From Rheinheimera oceanensis (GTDB taxonomy: Bacteria; Pseudomonadota; Gammaproteobacteria; Enterobacterales; Alteromonadaceae): a stretch of 64,000 bases of DNA. The stretch lies in the NCBI RefSeq assembly GCF_018831085.1, contig NZ_JAGPNM010000003.1, forward strand, positions 372,001 to 436,000, read 5' to 3'. A program made the position numbers and the translations under genes. A model generated the notes under the pieces. That model worked only from the letters and a program-made list of their open reading frames with translations, did not search any database and was not told the DNA's origin. How positions within the stretch are numbered: position 1 is the first letter of the stretch; each line of letters starts with the position of its first letter. This document shows positions 31,438-40,209 of the stretch, piece after piece.

Positions 31438-32501
31438 TTCAGTTCGCTCCGCGGCCGGTGACCATAAGTACGGGGCCGGGTGTAGTAGTCTATTAACGGC
31501 ACGGCCATATTGGCCAGTAAAACGGCAAAGGCATAGGCGTCGGGGTAGCCACCAAAATTACGGATTAAAAACACCAGTAAGCCAATCAGGGCACCGTATA
31601 CCAAACGGCCTTTGTTGGTAGTTGAGGCCGAGACAGGGTCGGTAGCAATAAAAAACGCTGCCAGCATAGTGCCGCCACTAAACAGATGAAACAGCGGCCC
31701 GGCAATAGTATCCGGTGCGGCCAGAGTGGCAATGGCAGATAATACAAACAGGCTGCCAATAACGGCCAGCGGAATACGCCAACTGATCACTTTTTGCTGA
31801 ATAAGCAATAAACCACCGGCCAGATAGGCCAGGTTTACCCATAACCAGCCGGTACCGGCAAAGGCAAAAAATACCGGCCGGTTCAGGCTTTCATCCAGTG
31901 TCAGGCCCCGGCCCAGATCGGTGCGCAGGGTATCCAGCGGCGTGGCCATGGTAATACCATCTATGCTGGCTTGTAGCTGGCTAAGGCTAAAGCCACTGCA
32001 GCTGTAGTGCGTAAAAATACTGCAGACAGCGTCCAGCGGGGTTAAATCAACACTTTGCAGTGACAGCGGCGGCAGCCACTGTGTCATTTGCAGTGGAAAC
32101 GATACCAGCAGCAGCACATAAGCTGCCATAGCGGGGTTAAACAGATTATTACCCAGGCCGCCATACAGCTGTTTAACCATAATAATGGCAAAAGCGGTGC
32201 CTATAACAATAATCCACCAGGGCGCATAGGGCGGTATGGCTATGGCCAGTAATACCGCGGTAAGCAGGGCACTGTTGTCTTTAAGGCGCGGTAGTACGGC
32301 TTTGCCACGTAATTTTAATACCAGGGCTTCACTTATCCAGGCCGTAACGATTGCCAGCACTAACTGGATAAGCACACCATAGCCAAATAATACCGCCTGC
32401 ACGGCGATGCCGGGTAAACAGGCCAGAGCCACCAGGCGCATGATGTGTGCAGTGCTACGCTGGTTATGCTGGTGGGGTGAGCTGGCGATTTTAAAACTCA
32501 T
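31434..32501 (-). CDS. rnfD: Rnf/Rsx complex subunit D
   Basis: The 355-residue membrane protein has the RnfD/NqrB-like fold with about ten helices, including LYGGLGNNLFNPAMAAYVLL, GTMLAAFFIATDPVSAS and NFGGYPDAYAFAVLLANM. The protein carries a covalent FMN on a conserved Thr in the family. It overlaps both rnfC and rnfG by 4 bases, indicating tight translational coupling. Confidence 0.95.
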   Translation of the reverse strand: MSFKIASSPHQHNQRSTAHIMRLVALACLPGIAVQAVLFGYGVLIQLVLAIVTAWISEALVLKLRGKAVLPRLKDNSALLTAVLLAIAIPPYAPWWIIVIGTAFAIIMVKQLYGGLGNNLFNPAMAAYVLLLVSFPLQMTQWLPPLSLQSVDLTPLDAVCSIFTHYSCSGFSLSQLQASIDGITMATPLDTLRTDLGRGLTLDESLNRPVFFAFAGTGWLWVNLAYLAGGLLLIQQKVISWRIPLAVIGSLFVLSAIATLAAPDTIAGPLFHLFSGGTMLAAFFIATDPVSASTTNKGRLVYGALIGLLVFLIRNFGGYPDAYAFAVLLANMAVPLIDYYTRPRTYGHRPRSELK

Positions 32502-34711
32502 GAGTTCTCACTGTCGGCTTGTTTACGTGCTTTGGCGCGGGCAATTGCTGCGGCAATGGCCGCTTTGCGCGGATCTTCTGTCACAGCAACATCTGGCTCA
32601 GGTGCGCCTGTTGTGCTGGCTGCAGTTTGCTCTGTAGCTTCAGCACTGGCTTGCTTTTTAGCTTTGGCACGGGCCAGTGCGGCGGCGACCGCCGCTTTAC
32701 GCGGGTCTTCTGTTGCAGCAACGATATCAGATCCTGCGGCTGGCTTATTTGCAGTACTGGCGGTAGCGGGTGCTGCATTGGTTTCATGTTCAGTTTGCGC
32801 CTGTTGCTTAGCTTTAGCCCGGGCAATAGCGGCAGCAATAGCTGCTTTACGTGGATCAGCCTCTGCTGATACTTCAGCCTGGTGGCTTTTTTCCGTATTG
32901 GGCGCTGGCGTTACTTGTTGTTCTGTCGCGTGTTGCTCTGCGGCCTGGGCCGCTTTTTTCGCCTGGGCGCGGGCAATAGCTGCAGCTACGGCGGCGGCTT
33001 TGCTGTTGGTATTTTCAGTTACAGCCGGCGTTTGCTCTGCTGGCTCATTGTGTTGTTCTGTAGCCTGCTGCTCAGCTTTTTGTTGTTGGGCTTTTTGTTG
33101 CTGGTGCTCACGCGCTTGCTGTTTTTTCAGCTCGCGCTCGGCCAGAATTTGCTCTTTACTGCGCTCTTCTGCCGGTGCTGCCAGGGCCTGTTTTGCTTTA
33201 ATACGTGCCAGGGCATCGGCCACAGCGGTATTGGCACCACTGGCCAGTTGTTGTTGCTGCCGGGCGGCGGCCAGTTGCTGGTTGCGCTGCAGCCGTTCTT
33301 GTTTTTCTTGCTCTAGCCTGGCATTGCGGGCCTCAAACCGGGCTTTGGCCTGTTCAGCTTTTAATGCTTCGCGTTGCTGCTCACGAATATCGGCTTTGGC
33401 CACCCGGTAATACTGCACCAGAGGAATTTCACTCGGGCAAACATAAGCACAGGCACCACATTCAATGCAGTCGGCCAGGTTGTATTCTTGCAGCTTATCG
33501 CTGTCTTTAGCTTTGCTGTACCATAACAACTGTTGCGGCAATAAGCTGGCAGGGCAGGCATCGGCACAGGCACTGCAGCGGATACAGTCCATTTCTGTGC
33601 TGGCTGCCGGCAGCTCCTGTGCTGTGGGAGCCAGTATACAGTTGGTGGTTTTAACTACCGGTACGCTTAAGTCGGGCAGGGTAAAGCCCATCATAGGCCC
33701 GCCCATAATAACCCGTTGCTGTGGCTGGCTTTGAAAGCCGCAGGCATCAAGTAAAGCAGACACCGGCGTACCCAGCAACGCCAGCACATTTTGTGGCTGG
33801 TTTAAGGTGTCGCCCGCTACGGTAACAATGCGGGACAGCAGTGGGTGATCGTCCAGCACCGCCTGAGCAATAGCAAAAGCGGTACCGACATTTTGCATAA
33901 CGATGCCGATATCGGCTGGGCGGCGGCCATTGGGCACTTCTTTATTGGTTAGCAGCTGAATAAGCTGTTTTTCACCACCAGACGGATATTTAGTCGGCAC
34001 TATACGTACATAGTAATGCTCGCGCTGGCTGCAGGCGGCCATCATTGCCGCAGCGGCTATAGGTTTGTCATCTTCAATGCCAATTAATACCGCTTTGGGG
34101 TTAAGCAGGCGGCACAGAATATCAATGCCCTTAACAATGGTGGTGGCGGCTTCCTGCATCAGTAAATCATCGGCACTGATATAGGGTTCGCATTCAACGG
34201 CGTTAATAATCAGATAATCTACCGGCTGGGTAAGGCCGGCTTTAATATGGGTTGGAAAACCGGCGCCGCCCATACCGGCTATGCCGCTGTCCTGAATGCG
34301 GCTGAGCAGCGTCATATTGTCGCAGGTTAAAAAATTAAGCGGCTCGCGCTGGCGCCATTCGTCCAGGCCGTCTGGTTCCAGTACCAGGGTGAGTTCCGGC
34401 AATGCTGACGGGTGCGGGCTGGTATGGGGCGTTATGCTCAGTACTGTGCCTGAGGTAGGTGCGTGTACCGGCACCGCCATAGAGTTTTCTGCACTGGTAA
34501 GTTGCTGGCCTTTTAATACCCGTTCACCTACCCGTACCAGCAGTTGGCCAGCCACACCTATATGCTGGCGCAGTGGCAGATACAGCCGGTCAGGTATCGG
34601 TAATACGGCAATCGGCTTTTGATTAGTTTGCTCTTTACGGCCCGGCGGATGAATACCGCCATGGAAGTCCCACAGCTTACCGGCCTGAATTTGCTGAAAT
34701 AAACCTGGCAT
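32498..34711 (-). CDS. rnfC: Rnf/Rsx complex subunit C with long Ala/Lys repeat tail
   Basis: The 737-residue protein contains the NADH/FMN-binding module (GIAGMGGAGFPTHIK and NAVECEPYISADD) and two [4Fe-4S] motifs, CIRCSACADACP and CIECGACAYVCP. From about residue 465 the sequence turns into a charged helical tail ending in four similar repeats of the form DPRKAAIAAAIARAKAKKQA. The tail length is close to E. coli RsxC (740), where repeats also occur. This is the NADH-oxidising entry subunit of the pump in Rnf complexes. Tail function is unknown. Confidence 0.95.
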   Translation of the reverse strand: MPGLFQQIQAGKLWDFHGGIHPPGRKEQTNQKPIAVLPIPDRLYLPLRQHIGVAGQLLVRVGERVLKGQQLTSAENSMAVPVHAPTSGTVLSITPHTSPHPSALPELTLVLEPDGLDEWRQREPLNFLTCDNMTLLSRIQDSGIAGMGGAGFPTHIKAGLTQPVDYLIINAVECEPYISADDLLMQEAATTIVKGIDILCRLLNPKAVLIGIEDDKPIAAAAMMAACSQREHYYVRIVPTKYPSGGEKQLIQLLTNKEVPNGRRPADIGIVMQNVGTAFAIAQAVLDDHPLLSRIVTVAGDTLNQPQNVLALLGTPVSALLDACGFQSQPQQRVIMGGPMMGFTLPDLSVPVVKTTNCILAPTAQELPAASTEMDCIRCSACADACPASLLPQQLLWYSKAKDSDKLQEYNLADCIECGACAYVCPSEIPLVQYYRVAKADIREQQREALKAEQAKARFEARNARLEQEKQERLQRNQQLAAARQQQQLASGANTAVADALARIKAKQALAAPAEERSKEQILAERELKKQQAREHQQQKAQQQKAEQQATEQHNEPAEQTPAVTENTNSKAAAVAAAIARAQAKKAAQAAEQHATEQQVTPAPNTEKSHQAEVSAEADPRKAAIAAAIARAKAKQQAQTEHETNAAPATASTANKPAAGSDIVAATEDPRKAAVAAALARAKAKKQASAEATEQTAASTTGAPEPDVAVTEDPRKAAIAAAIARAKARKQADSENS

Positions 34712-34718
34712 GGCGCTA

Positions 34719-35270
34719 CTACTCCACCATCCGAACCGGAATTGCCGCTAAATCCCACTTCCAGCGCTCTGGCGTGGTGGCAACCGGTATCATATCTATA
34801 CAATCTACCGGGCAGGGGTCAACACAGAGATCACAACCTGTGCATTCGTCTGCCAGTACTGTGTGCATCAGTTTGGATGCGCCGACAATGGCATCAACCG
34901 GGCATGCCTGAATACATTTGGTACAGCCTATACATTCATCTTCACGGATATAAGCAACCCGTTTTACGTTTTCGGTTTGCGCTTCGTTCAGTGGTTTGGC
35001 TTCAACGCCCATTAAATCGGCCAGTTTACGGATAGTGGCTTCACCGCCCGGCGGGCACTTATTAATGTCGTCGCCGTTGGCGATGGCCTCAGCATAAGGC
35101 CGGCAGCCGGGATAACCACACTGGCCGCACTGGGTTTGCGGTAATATGTCGTCAATTTGTTCCACCAGCGGGTCGCTTTCTACTTTAAAGCGAATGGCAG
35201 CGTAACCCAGCACAGCACCGAATATCAGCGCCAGGGTACCTAAAGCGATCAGGGCAGTGAGTAAAGTCAT
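34719..35270 (-). CDS. rnfB: Rnf/Rsx complex subunit B, ferredoxin-like
   Basis: The 183-residue protein begins with a membrane helix ([20 protein letters not shown]), then the Fe-S domain [17 protein letters not shown], and two [4Fe-4S] ferredoxin motifs, [12 protein letters not shown] and [12 protein letters not shown]. It transfers electrons between the ferredoxin or NADH side and the membrane subunits. The stop of rnfA and the start of rnfB share a base. Confidence 0.95.
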   Translation of the reverse strand: MTLLTALIALGTLALIFGAVLGYAAIRFKVESDPLVEQIDDILPQTQCGQCGYPGCRPYAEAIANGDDINKCPPGGEATIRKLADLMGVEAKPLNEAQTENVKRVAYIREDECIGCTKCIQACPVDAIVGASKLMHTVLADECTGCDLCVDPCPVDCIDMIPVATTPERWKWDLAAIPVRMVE

Positions 35271-35851
35271 CAGGCTTTTACCAGGCCGGTAAAGCCCATA
35301 AAGGCCAGCGACATTAAACCGGCTGTTATCATGGCAATAGCGGCGCCTTTAAAGGGTACGGGTACATCAGCAGCCGCCAGGCGCTCACGCATAGCAGCAA
35401 ACAGGATTAATACCAAAGAGAAGCCGGCTGCTGCACCAAAGCCATAAATAACGGAATTAATAAAATTATGCCGTTCATTCACGTTTAACAGCGCCACGCC
35501 AAGCACCGCGCAGTTGGTGGTAATAAGTGGCAGAAAAATACCCAACAAACGATATAGCGTGGGGCTGGTTTTGTGCACAACCATTTCGGTAAACTGCACC
35601 ACTACGGCAATAACCAGAATAAATGCCAGTGTGCGCAAATAAAGTAAATCCAGCGGTGCCAGCAAGTAGTGATCAACCAGATAACTGCATAATGAGGCTA
35701 AGGTAAGCACAAAGGTTGTGGCCAGCGACATACCAATGGCTGTTTCCAGTTTGCCGGACACGCCCATAAAGGGGCACAGGCCAAGAAACTTAACCAGTAC
35801 AAAGTTATTTACCAGCACAGTACTGATTAACAACAGCAAAAATTCAGTCAT
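35270..35851 (-). CDS. rnfA: Rnf/Rsx complex subunit A
   Basis: The 193-residue six-helix protein shows the RnfA signature: [40 protein letters not shown] and [15 protein letters not shown]. The Cys residues in LCPF and TNCAV hold the membrane iron-sulfur centre with RnfE. It is the first gene of the operon rnfABCDGE-nth. In E. coli the homologous Rsx complex keeps SoxR reduced; in Vibrio and others Rnf pumps Na+ or H+. The ion used here is not evident. Confidence 0.95.
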   Translation of the reverse strand: MTEFLLLLISTVLVNNFVLVKFLGLCPFMGVSGKLETAIGMSLATTFVLTLASLCSYLVDHYLLAPLDLLYLRTLAFILVIAVVVQFTEMVVHKTSPTLYRLLGIFLPLITTNCAVLGVALLNVNERHNFINSVIYGFGAAAGFSLVLILFAAMRERLAAADVPVPFKGAAIAMITAGLMSLAFMGFTGLVKA

Positions 35852-35966
35852 CGTATCGCTCAGGCAAAAATCAGGCGCATATTATGCTATTAAGCAGCTT
35901 ATGACACAACCGGACAAAGCATAGGGGCTTGGCGGCTGCTATTTGCACAGCGCCGCCTTTGTGGTG

Positions 35967-37892
35967 TTAAATTGGCGCTGGTTTACCGATGTAATACCCC
36001 TGATTGCCGTCAATAAACAGGGATTCCAGCATATGTTTTTCTTCCTGGGTTTCAACGCTTTCAGCAAAAACACCGACACCAATACGGTGAGCCAGGTCGA
36101 TCATCAGCCGCATAAAGTACTGGTTGTTTTTATCATCATTAATATGGCGGGTGTAACTGCCGTCCATTTTGACGTAATCGGGCTTCAGATCACGGAAAAA
36201 TTTAAATGAGGTGATACCCACACCAAATTTTTCTACCGTGACACGGGCACCGGCTCGGTGCACCATATCAATAAAGCGTTTGCTGGTTTTCAGGTTTTGC
36301 TGCAAACCAAACTCAGTAACTTCAAATATCAGTTTGGCAGCGATGTGGGCATCTTTTAATAACCGCCGCTCAAGCCAGATAATAAACTGGTCGTCATGCA
36401 CACAGCGGGCCGATAGGTTTAAACCAAAATATTGATCCTGCAGGTTTTTATTTTTTATAGTGGTTAATGCTGTTTCAATGATCAGCCGGTCGACCTGTAC
36501 TATGCGGTCCAGTTTTTCTGCCATGGCTAAAAACGAAGCCGTAGGCAGCACCTGGTTTTCCTGAGTTTTAAAGCGCACCAGAATTTCTGAGTAAGCTTTA
36601 GCTGAGCGGTTAGCCGGTTGGATCAGTTGCACCAGTAAGGCGATGCGGTGGTTGGTTAGCACGTCATCAATAACATTACGCCAGTTCTGGTTACCGTAAC
36701 TGCCATTGGTCATATCTAAACCGGATGATTCTTTTTGCAGATGCCAGGCATTAGGCTGTTTGGTCTGCGCCAGGCTGATCGAGGTATCGGCCACTGCCAG
36801 CAGCTCGCCCAGTGCTTTACCTGATTCATAGCTGACCAGGCCGGAATAGGCCACTGAATCCAGCTCGGCCATTTTTTGATATTCGTTCAGCCTGCTTTGC
36901 AACTGCAGGGCAAAGTTTTCTGCTTCTTTGGGCGTGACTCTGGGCAACAAAATACCAAAGTCTGAGCTGTTAAGCCGGTATACGCGGTTGTCTTTATAAT
37001 TGCCGGCCAGTTTTTTAACGATATTGGCTACTTCGCGGATATAGCTGTCGCCTTCCTGGTAGCCACGGGTTTGGTTTAGTGCCTGTAGCTCAGTGCAGCG
37101 GGTAATAGCAAAAACACCAAAATCGTGTTGCTCGTTCTGGCGGATATTTTCTTCGTAATATTGCACAAAGCGGTTACGGTTGGGTAAGTCGGTAACCGGA
37201 TCTTTATAAGCCTCTTCAGCTATCTGATGCGCGTTGTTGGTCATTTCGTTGTACTGGCTGCGGGTATAGTGCGCCAGCTTTTGTAAAGCGACATTAATAT
37301 CGGCAAATTCCGGCGGAATTTTATTCCAGTCGGGTTCGCTTTTCTGCGGGTCGACAATAAAACGGTCAATTAACTCGTTTACCGCAGCGGTGGTGCGTTT
37401 ATAGCTGCGGCTAATGCTGCTTTTGCTCATCAGCACCGGTAACCAGCCGATAACAAAAGGCGTTAAGATCAGTAGCAGCAGTAACTGCAAAAATGCCAGC
37501 AACCGCTGGCTGGCATCCAGCTGATAGCTGACCTGGATATTCTGTTCCTGATTACGCACAGTGTGCTGTTTAAACTCGCTGCCAAACAGCTCCAGTATGG
37601 CAGTAGCAATAGCGGCATTATTGCTATGCTGGTTTTGTTCATGTAACACCGTGCCATCAAGCTGGCTGATACGTAAGCTTTTTAAAGCAAAGCTACGATC
37701 AAGCTGACGGCTGAGAATTTTGCCGTCACCGGTAAGGTGATGGCTGAGAATTTGCTCAATAACTGCGCTGGCATGTTGTTGGTCGTTATCCAGCTGTTGT
37801 TGGGTATGCAGCACCAGAGCGATCAGCGCTATAGCTGCTAATAAAAACGCAGACAGCAACTGGCTGATAAGCAAAGTACGGAATATTCTCAT
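35967..37892 (-). CDS. csrD: Membrane protein with degenerate GGDEF and EAL domains, CsrD-like
   Basis: With ATG 37892 the product has 641 residues, close to E. coli CsrD (646). A TTG at 38000 would add 36 residues and is less likely. Two membrane helices (about 8-32 and 128-148) flank a periplasmic domain. The GGDEF motif is replaced by SSDFG in YRLNSSDFGILLP, like HRSDF of CsrD. The EAL domain has SEILVRF instead of EALLR and VEKFGVG instead of the metal-binding DDFGxG, so c-di-GMP turnover is not expected. CsrD directs RNase E to CsrB/C RNAs and so raises CsrA activity. A LapD-like receptor is the alternative. Confidence 0.7.
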   Translation of the reverse strand: MRIFRTLLISQLLSAFLLAAIALIALVLHTQQQLDNDQQHASAVIEQILSHHLTGDGKILSRQLDRSFALKSLRISQLDGTVLHEQNQHSNNAAIATAILELFGSEFKQHTVRNQEQNIQVSYQLDASQRLLAFLQLLLLLILTPFVIGWLPVLMSKSSISRSYKRTTAAVNELIDRFIVDPQKSEPDWNKIPPEFADINVALQKLAHYTRSQYNEMTNNAHQIAEEAYKDPVTDLPNRNRFVQYYEENIRQNEQHDFGVFAITRCTELQALNQTRGYQEGDSYIREVANIVKKLAGNYKDNRVYRLNSSDFGILLPRVTPKEAENFALQLQSRLNEYQKMAELDSVAYSGLVSYESGKALGELLAVADTSISLAQTKQPNAWHLQKESSGLDMTNGSYGNQNWRNVIDDVLTNHRIALLVQLIQPANRSAKAYSEILVRFKTQENQVLPTASFLAMAEKLDRIVQVDRLIIETALTTIKNKNLQDQYFGLNLSARCVHDDQFIIWLERRLLKDAHIAAKLIFEVTEFGLQQNLKTSKRFIDMVHRAGARVTVEKFGVGITSFKFFRDLKPDYVKMDGSYTRHINDDKNNQYFMRLMIDLAHRIGVGVFAESVETQEEKHMLESLFIDGNQGYYIGKPAPI

Positions 37893-38035
37893 AAGCAATG
37901 ACCACCAGATAAACTGTTTCCTTGTCCTAACGCTTAATATAGGTATAGGCAGGTGCAATAGAAAGCCAATTAAATCAAAAAAATAGTGGGAAATAAACAA
38001 ATAGCGGCAGACGCAGGGAAAACAACAGTTGAATT

Positions 38036-38112
38036 TGGCTCCCCAGACTGGACTCGAACCAGTGACCTACGGATTAACAGTCCGCCGCTCTAACCAACTG
38101 AGCTACTAGGGA
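38036..38112 (-). tRNA. tRNA-Asn (GTT), copy 3
   Basis: The minus-strand sequence begins TCCCTAGTAGCTCAGTTGG, has the anticodon loop CTGTTAAT with GTT, the T-loop GGTTCGAGTCC, and encodes the terminal CCA. It is 77 bases with CCA and identical to the two upstream copies. Confidence 0.96.
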
Positions 38113-38134
38113 ATAGAAGAATACACGCTGAATT

Positions 38135-38211
38135 TGGCTCCCCAGACTGGACTCGAACCAGTGACCTACGGATTAACAGTCCGCCGCTCTAACCAACTGA
38201 GCTACTAGGGA
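38135..38211 (-). tRNA. tRNA-Asn (GTT), copy 2
   Basis: Identical in sequence to the copies at 38036 and 38234. The spacers between copies are 22 bases and are also identical, so the repeat unit is exactly 99 bp. Confidence 0.96.
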
Positions 38212-38233
38212 ATAGAAGAATACACGCTGAATT

Positions 38234-38310
38234 TGGCTCCCCAGACTGGACTCGAACCAGTGACCTACGGATTAACAGTCCGCCGCTCTAACCAACTGAG
38301 CTACTAGGGA
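38234..38310 (-). tRNA. tRNA-Asn (GTT), copy 1
   Basis: First of three identical tRNA-Asn genes, nearest the shared promoter at 38331-38359. Anticodon GTT and encoded CCA are visible. Confidence 0.96.
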
Positions 38311-38330
38311 ACAGCATTCAACGGGGCGCA

Positions 38331-38359
38331 ATACTAATGCCAGCTATACCCTCTGTCAA
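38331..38359 (-). promoter_or_regulatory. Stable-RNA promoter of the tRNA-Asn operon
   Basis: On the minus strand TTGACA (38354-38359) and TAGTAT (38331-38336) are exactly 17 bases apart. The discriminator following the -10 is GC-rich (TGCGCCCCG), the usual mark of stringently controlled stable-RNA promoters. Confidence 0.85.
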
Positions 38360-38847
38360 CACTTTGCCACAGGGATTTTCGCCAACTTGTCTCACTTGCA
38401 TAATGTTTAAACAAAGCGCTGCTTTTAACTGCAATAACGGCGTAATACTTTAGTGGTTAAGTGAGGGGAGGCCGGTTACTGCTACGCCAGTGTTGTCGGG
38501 CGCTGGCCACACTTACCCACAGAAGCTGTGGATAAGTCTGTGAGTTGTACGCGGGTTTCGTCGGCGAAGGCTTGAATCTGTTGAGATGCAAGCAGGTCAA
38601 GCAAGTTGCGATGAATTTTTTAGTTCAATAAAAACAATGGTATAGCTATTGTTGCGGTAAATTAATGATCTGCGGCTAAATAAATAACTGGCACGAAATA
38701 AGCACGGCGGAATTGTGAACTATTTTGCTGTTTAGCAGATAATTTCAGCAAAATAAGCCTGCGTAAGCAGCAAAATCAGGGAAATTAGCATGGCTGTAGC
38801 GGCGGCTTTTCTCTACAATAGCACCACGCCGGTTAAAAGCAGTAATT
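38360..38847. other. Intergenic region of about 490 bp
   Basis: It separates the tRNA promoter from the MATE gene. It holds the inverted DnaA-box pair at 38512-38536. No coding frame is supported. The part from 38610 on is AT-rich and presumably contains the promoter of the MATE-uvrB operon. I see no tRNA or known small RNA. Confidence 0.5.
38512..38536. promoter_or_regulatory. Inverted pair of DnaA-box-like sequences
   Basis: CTTACCCACAG (38512-38522) and CTGTGGATAAG (38526-38536) are near-perfect inverted repeats around AAG. The right half contains TGTGGATAA, the complement of the DnaA consensus TTATCCACA; the left half differs by one base. It may bind DnaA or simply form a hairpin. No other origin features are present. 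Confidence 0.5.
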
Positions 38848-40209
38848 ATGACTACCTCTTCCCGTGTTAAACCTTCATTAATCCATGATGATATTAAGAC
38901 AACGCTGGTATCGATGACATTGCCCATGTTGGTGGGGATGATCACCTTAATGACGTTCAGCCTGGTCGATACCTTTTTTATCAGTATGCTTGGCACTGAA
39001 CAACTGGCAGCGATCAGTTTTACTTTTCCTATCTCGTTTGCCCTTATAAGCCTGGTAATTGGCCTTAGTATCGGTACTTCTGCGGTGATTGCCAAGGCGC
39101 TGGGTGCCGGGCGTTTAACCGAGGCCCGCACTGATGGTCAGGTGGCTTTGTGGTTATCCGCTATTTTGGTGGCGCTGTTGGCAATACCGGGCTATTTGTT
39201 TACCGACACCTTATTTGGCCTGCTAGGCGCCGGTGACAGCATTTTGCTGTATATCCGCCAGTATATGGATATCTGGTTTGCCGGTGCCGTGCTGCTGGCG
39301 TTGCCTATGGTGGGTAATGCGGTGTTACGTGCTGCCGGTGACACCAAAACACCCAGCATTATTATGGCATGCTCCGGGCTGGTAAATGCGGTGCTCGACC
39401 CGGTGCTGATTTTTGGCCTGGGGCCAATACCGGCGCTGGGTATGCAGGGCGCAGCAATAGCAACTTTGGTTTCCTGGGTGTTTGGCTCGGTGCTGATTAT
39501 TTATTTGCTGGTTAAACGCGATCTGATCAGCACCAGTTGGCTTAGTGTCACAGTGTTAAATCAGGTATGCCGTAAAATTTTGCGTATCGGTTTACCGGCC
39601 GCCGGTGCCAATATGTTAACGCCGCTGGCGATGGCCGTGCTAACGGCAATACTGGCTAATTATGGTGCCTCGGCCGTGGCAGCTTTTGGTGTTGGTGCCC
39701 GGATTGAAAGCATAGCCTGTCTAGTGGTACTGGCGCTGTCGATGACATTGCCGCCTTTTGTCAGCCAGAATTATGGTGCCGGTTTGTTGAGCCGGGTGCA
39801 GCAGGCCTACCGGTTATGCGGCCGTTTTGTGCTGTTATGGCAGTTCGGTATTTACCTGCTGCTGGCCGTGCTGGCGGTGCCACTGGCCAGATTGTTCAGC
39901 AGTGAGCCGGAAGTGGTAAGTATTATCTGCCAGTTTATCTGGATAGTGCCGCTGGCATACGGCCTGCAGGGCATTACCATTTTAACCAATTCGTCTTTTA
40001 ATGCCCTGCATCAGCCGGGCAGTGCGCTGTTGTTAAGTTTGATACGGTTATTTGTGTTTTATGTGCCACTGGCCTGGCTTGGCGGCAAACTCTATGGCGT
40101 TACCGGCTTGTTTATTGGCTGCGTAGTTGCAAATATATGTACTGCCGCACTGGCCTGGTGTTGGTTTAACCGGGCAATACAGCGTTCACAGCAGGAGATC
40201 ACAACATGA
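38848..40209 (+). CDS. MATE family efflux transporter
   Basis: The 453-residue protein has 12 predicted helices and the MATE (MatE Pfam) pattern, with two homologous halves: [20 protein letters not shown] and [20 protein letters not shown] in the first, [20 protein letters not shown] and [10 protein letters not shown] in the second. Transporters of this family export cationic drugs or metabolites in exchange for Na+ or H+. It overlaps uvrB by 4 bases, so it is upstream in the same transcript. The substrate is unknown. Confidence 0.9.
   Translation: MTTSSRVKPSLIHDDIKTTLVSMTLPMLVGMITLMTFSLVDTFFISMLGTEQLAAISFTFPISFALISLVIGLSIGTSAVIAKALGAGRLTEARTDGQVALWLSAILVALLAIPGYLFTDTLFGLLGAGDSILLYIRQYMDIWFAGAVLLALPMVGNAVLRAAGDTKTPSIIMACSGLVNAVLDPVLIFGLGPIPALGMQGAAIATLVSWVFGSVLIIYLLVKRDLISTSWLSVTVLNQVCRKILRIGLPAAGANMLTPLAMAVLTAILANYGASAVAAFGVGARIESIACLVVLALSMTLPPFVSQNYGAGLLSRVQQAYRLCGRFVLLWQFGIYLLLAVLAVPLARLFSSEPEVVSIICQFIWIVPLAYGLQGITILTNSSFNALHQPGSALLLSLIRLFVFYVPLAWLGGKLYGVTGLFIGCVVANICTAALAWCWFNRAIQRSQQEITT

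Noticed and set aside
32532..33410. 292-codon plus-strand frame opposite rnfC
   Set aside because: It is the antisense of the repeated Ala/Lys tail of rnfC; its Ala/Ser/Cys-rich composition reflects that repeat.
38401..38660. Possible replication origin near the DnaA boxes
   Set aside because: Only two boxes are clear, and there is no dnaA, gidA or AT-rich 13-mer set; the site is kept only as a DnaA-box pair.
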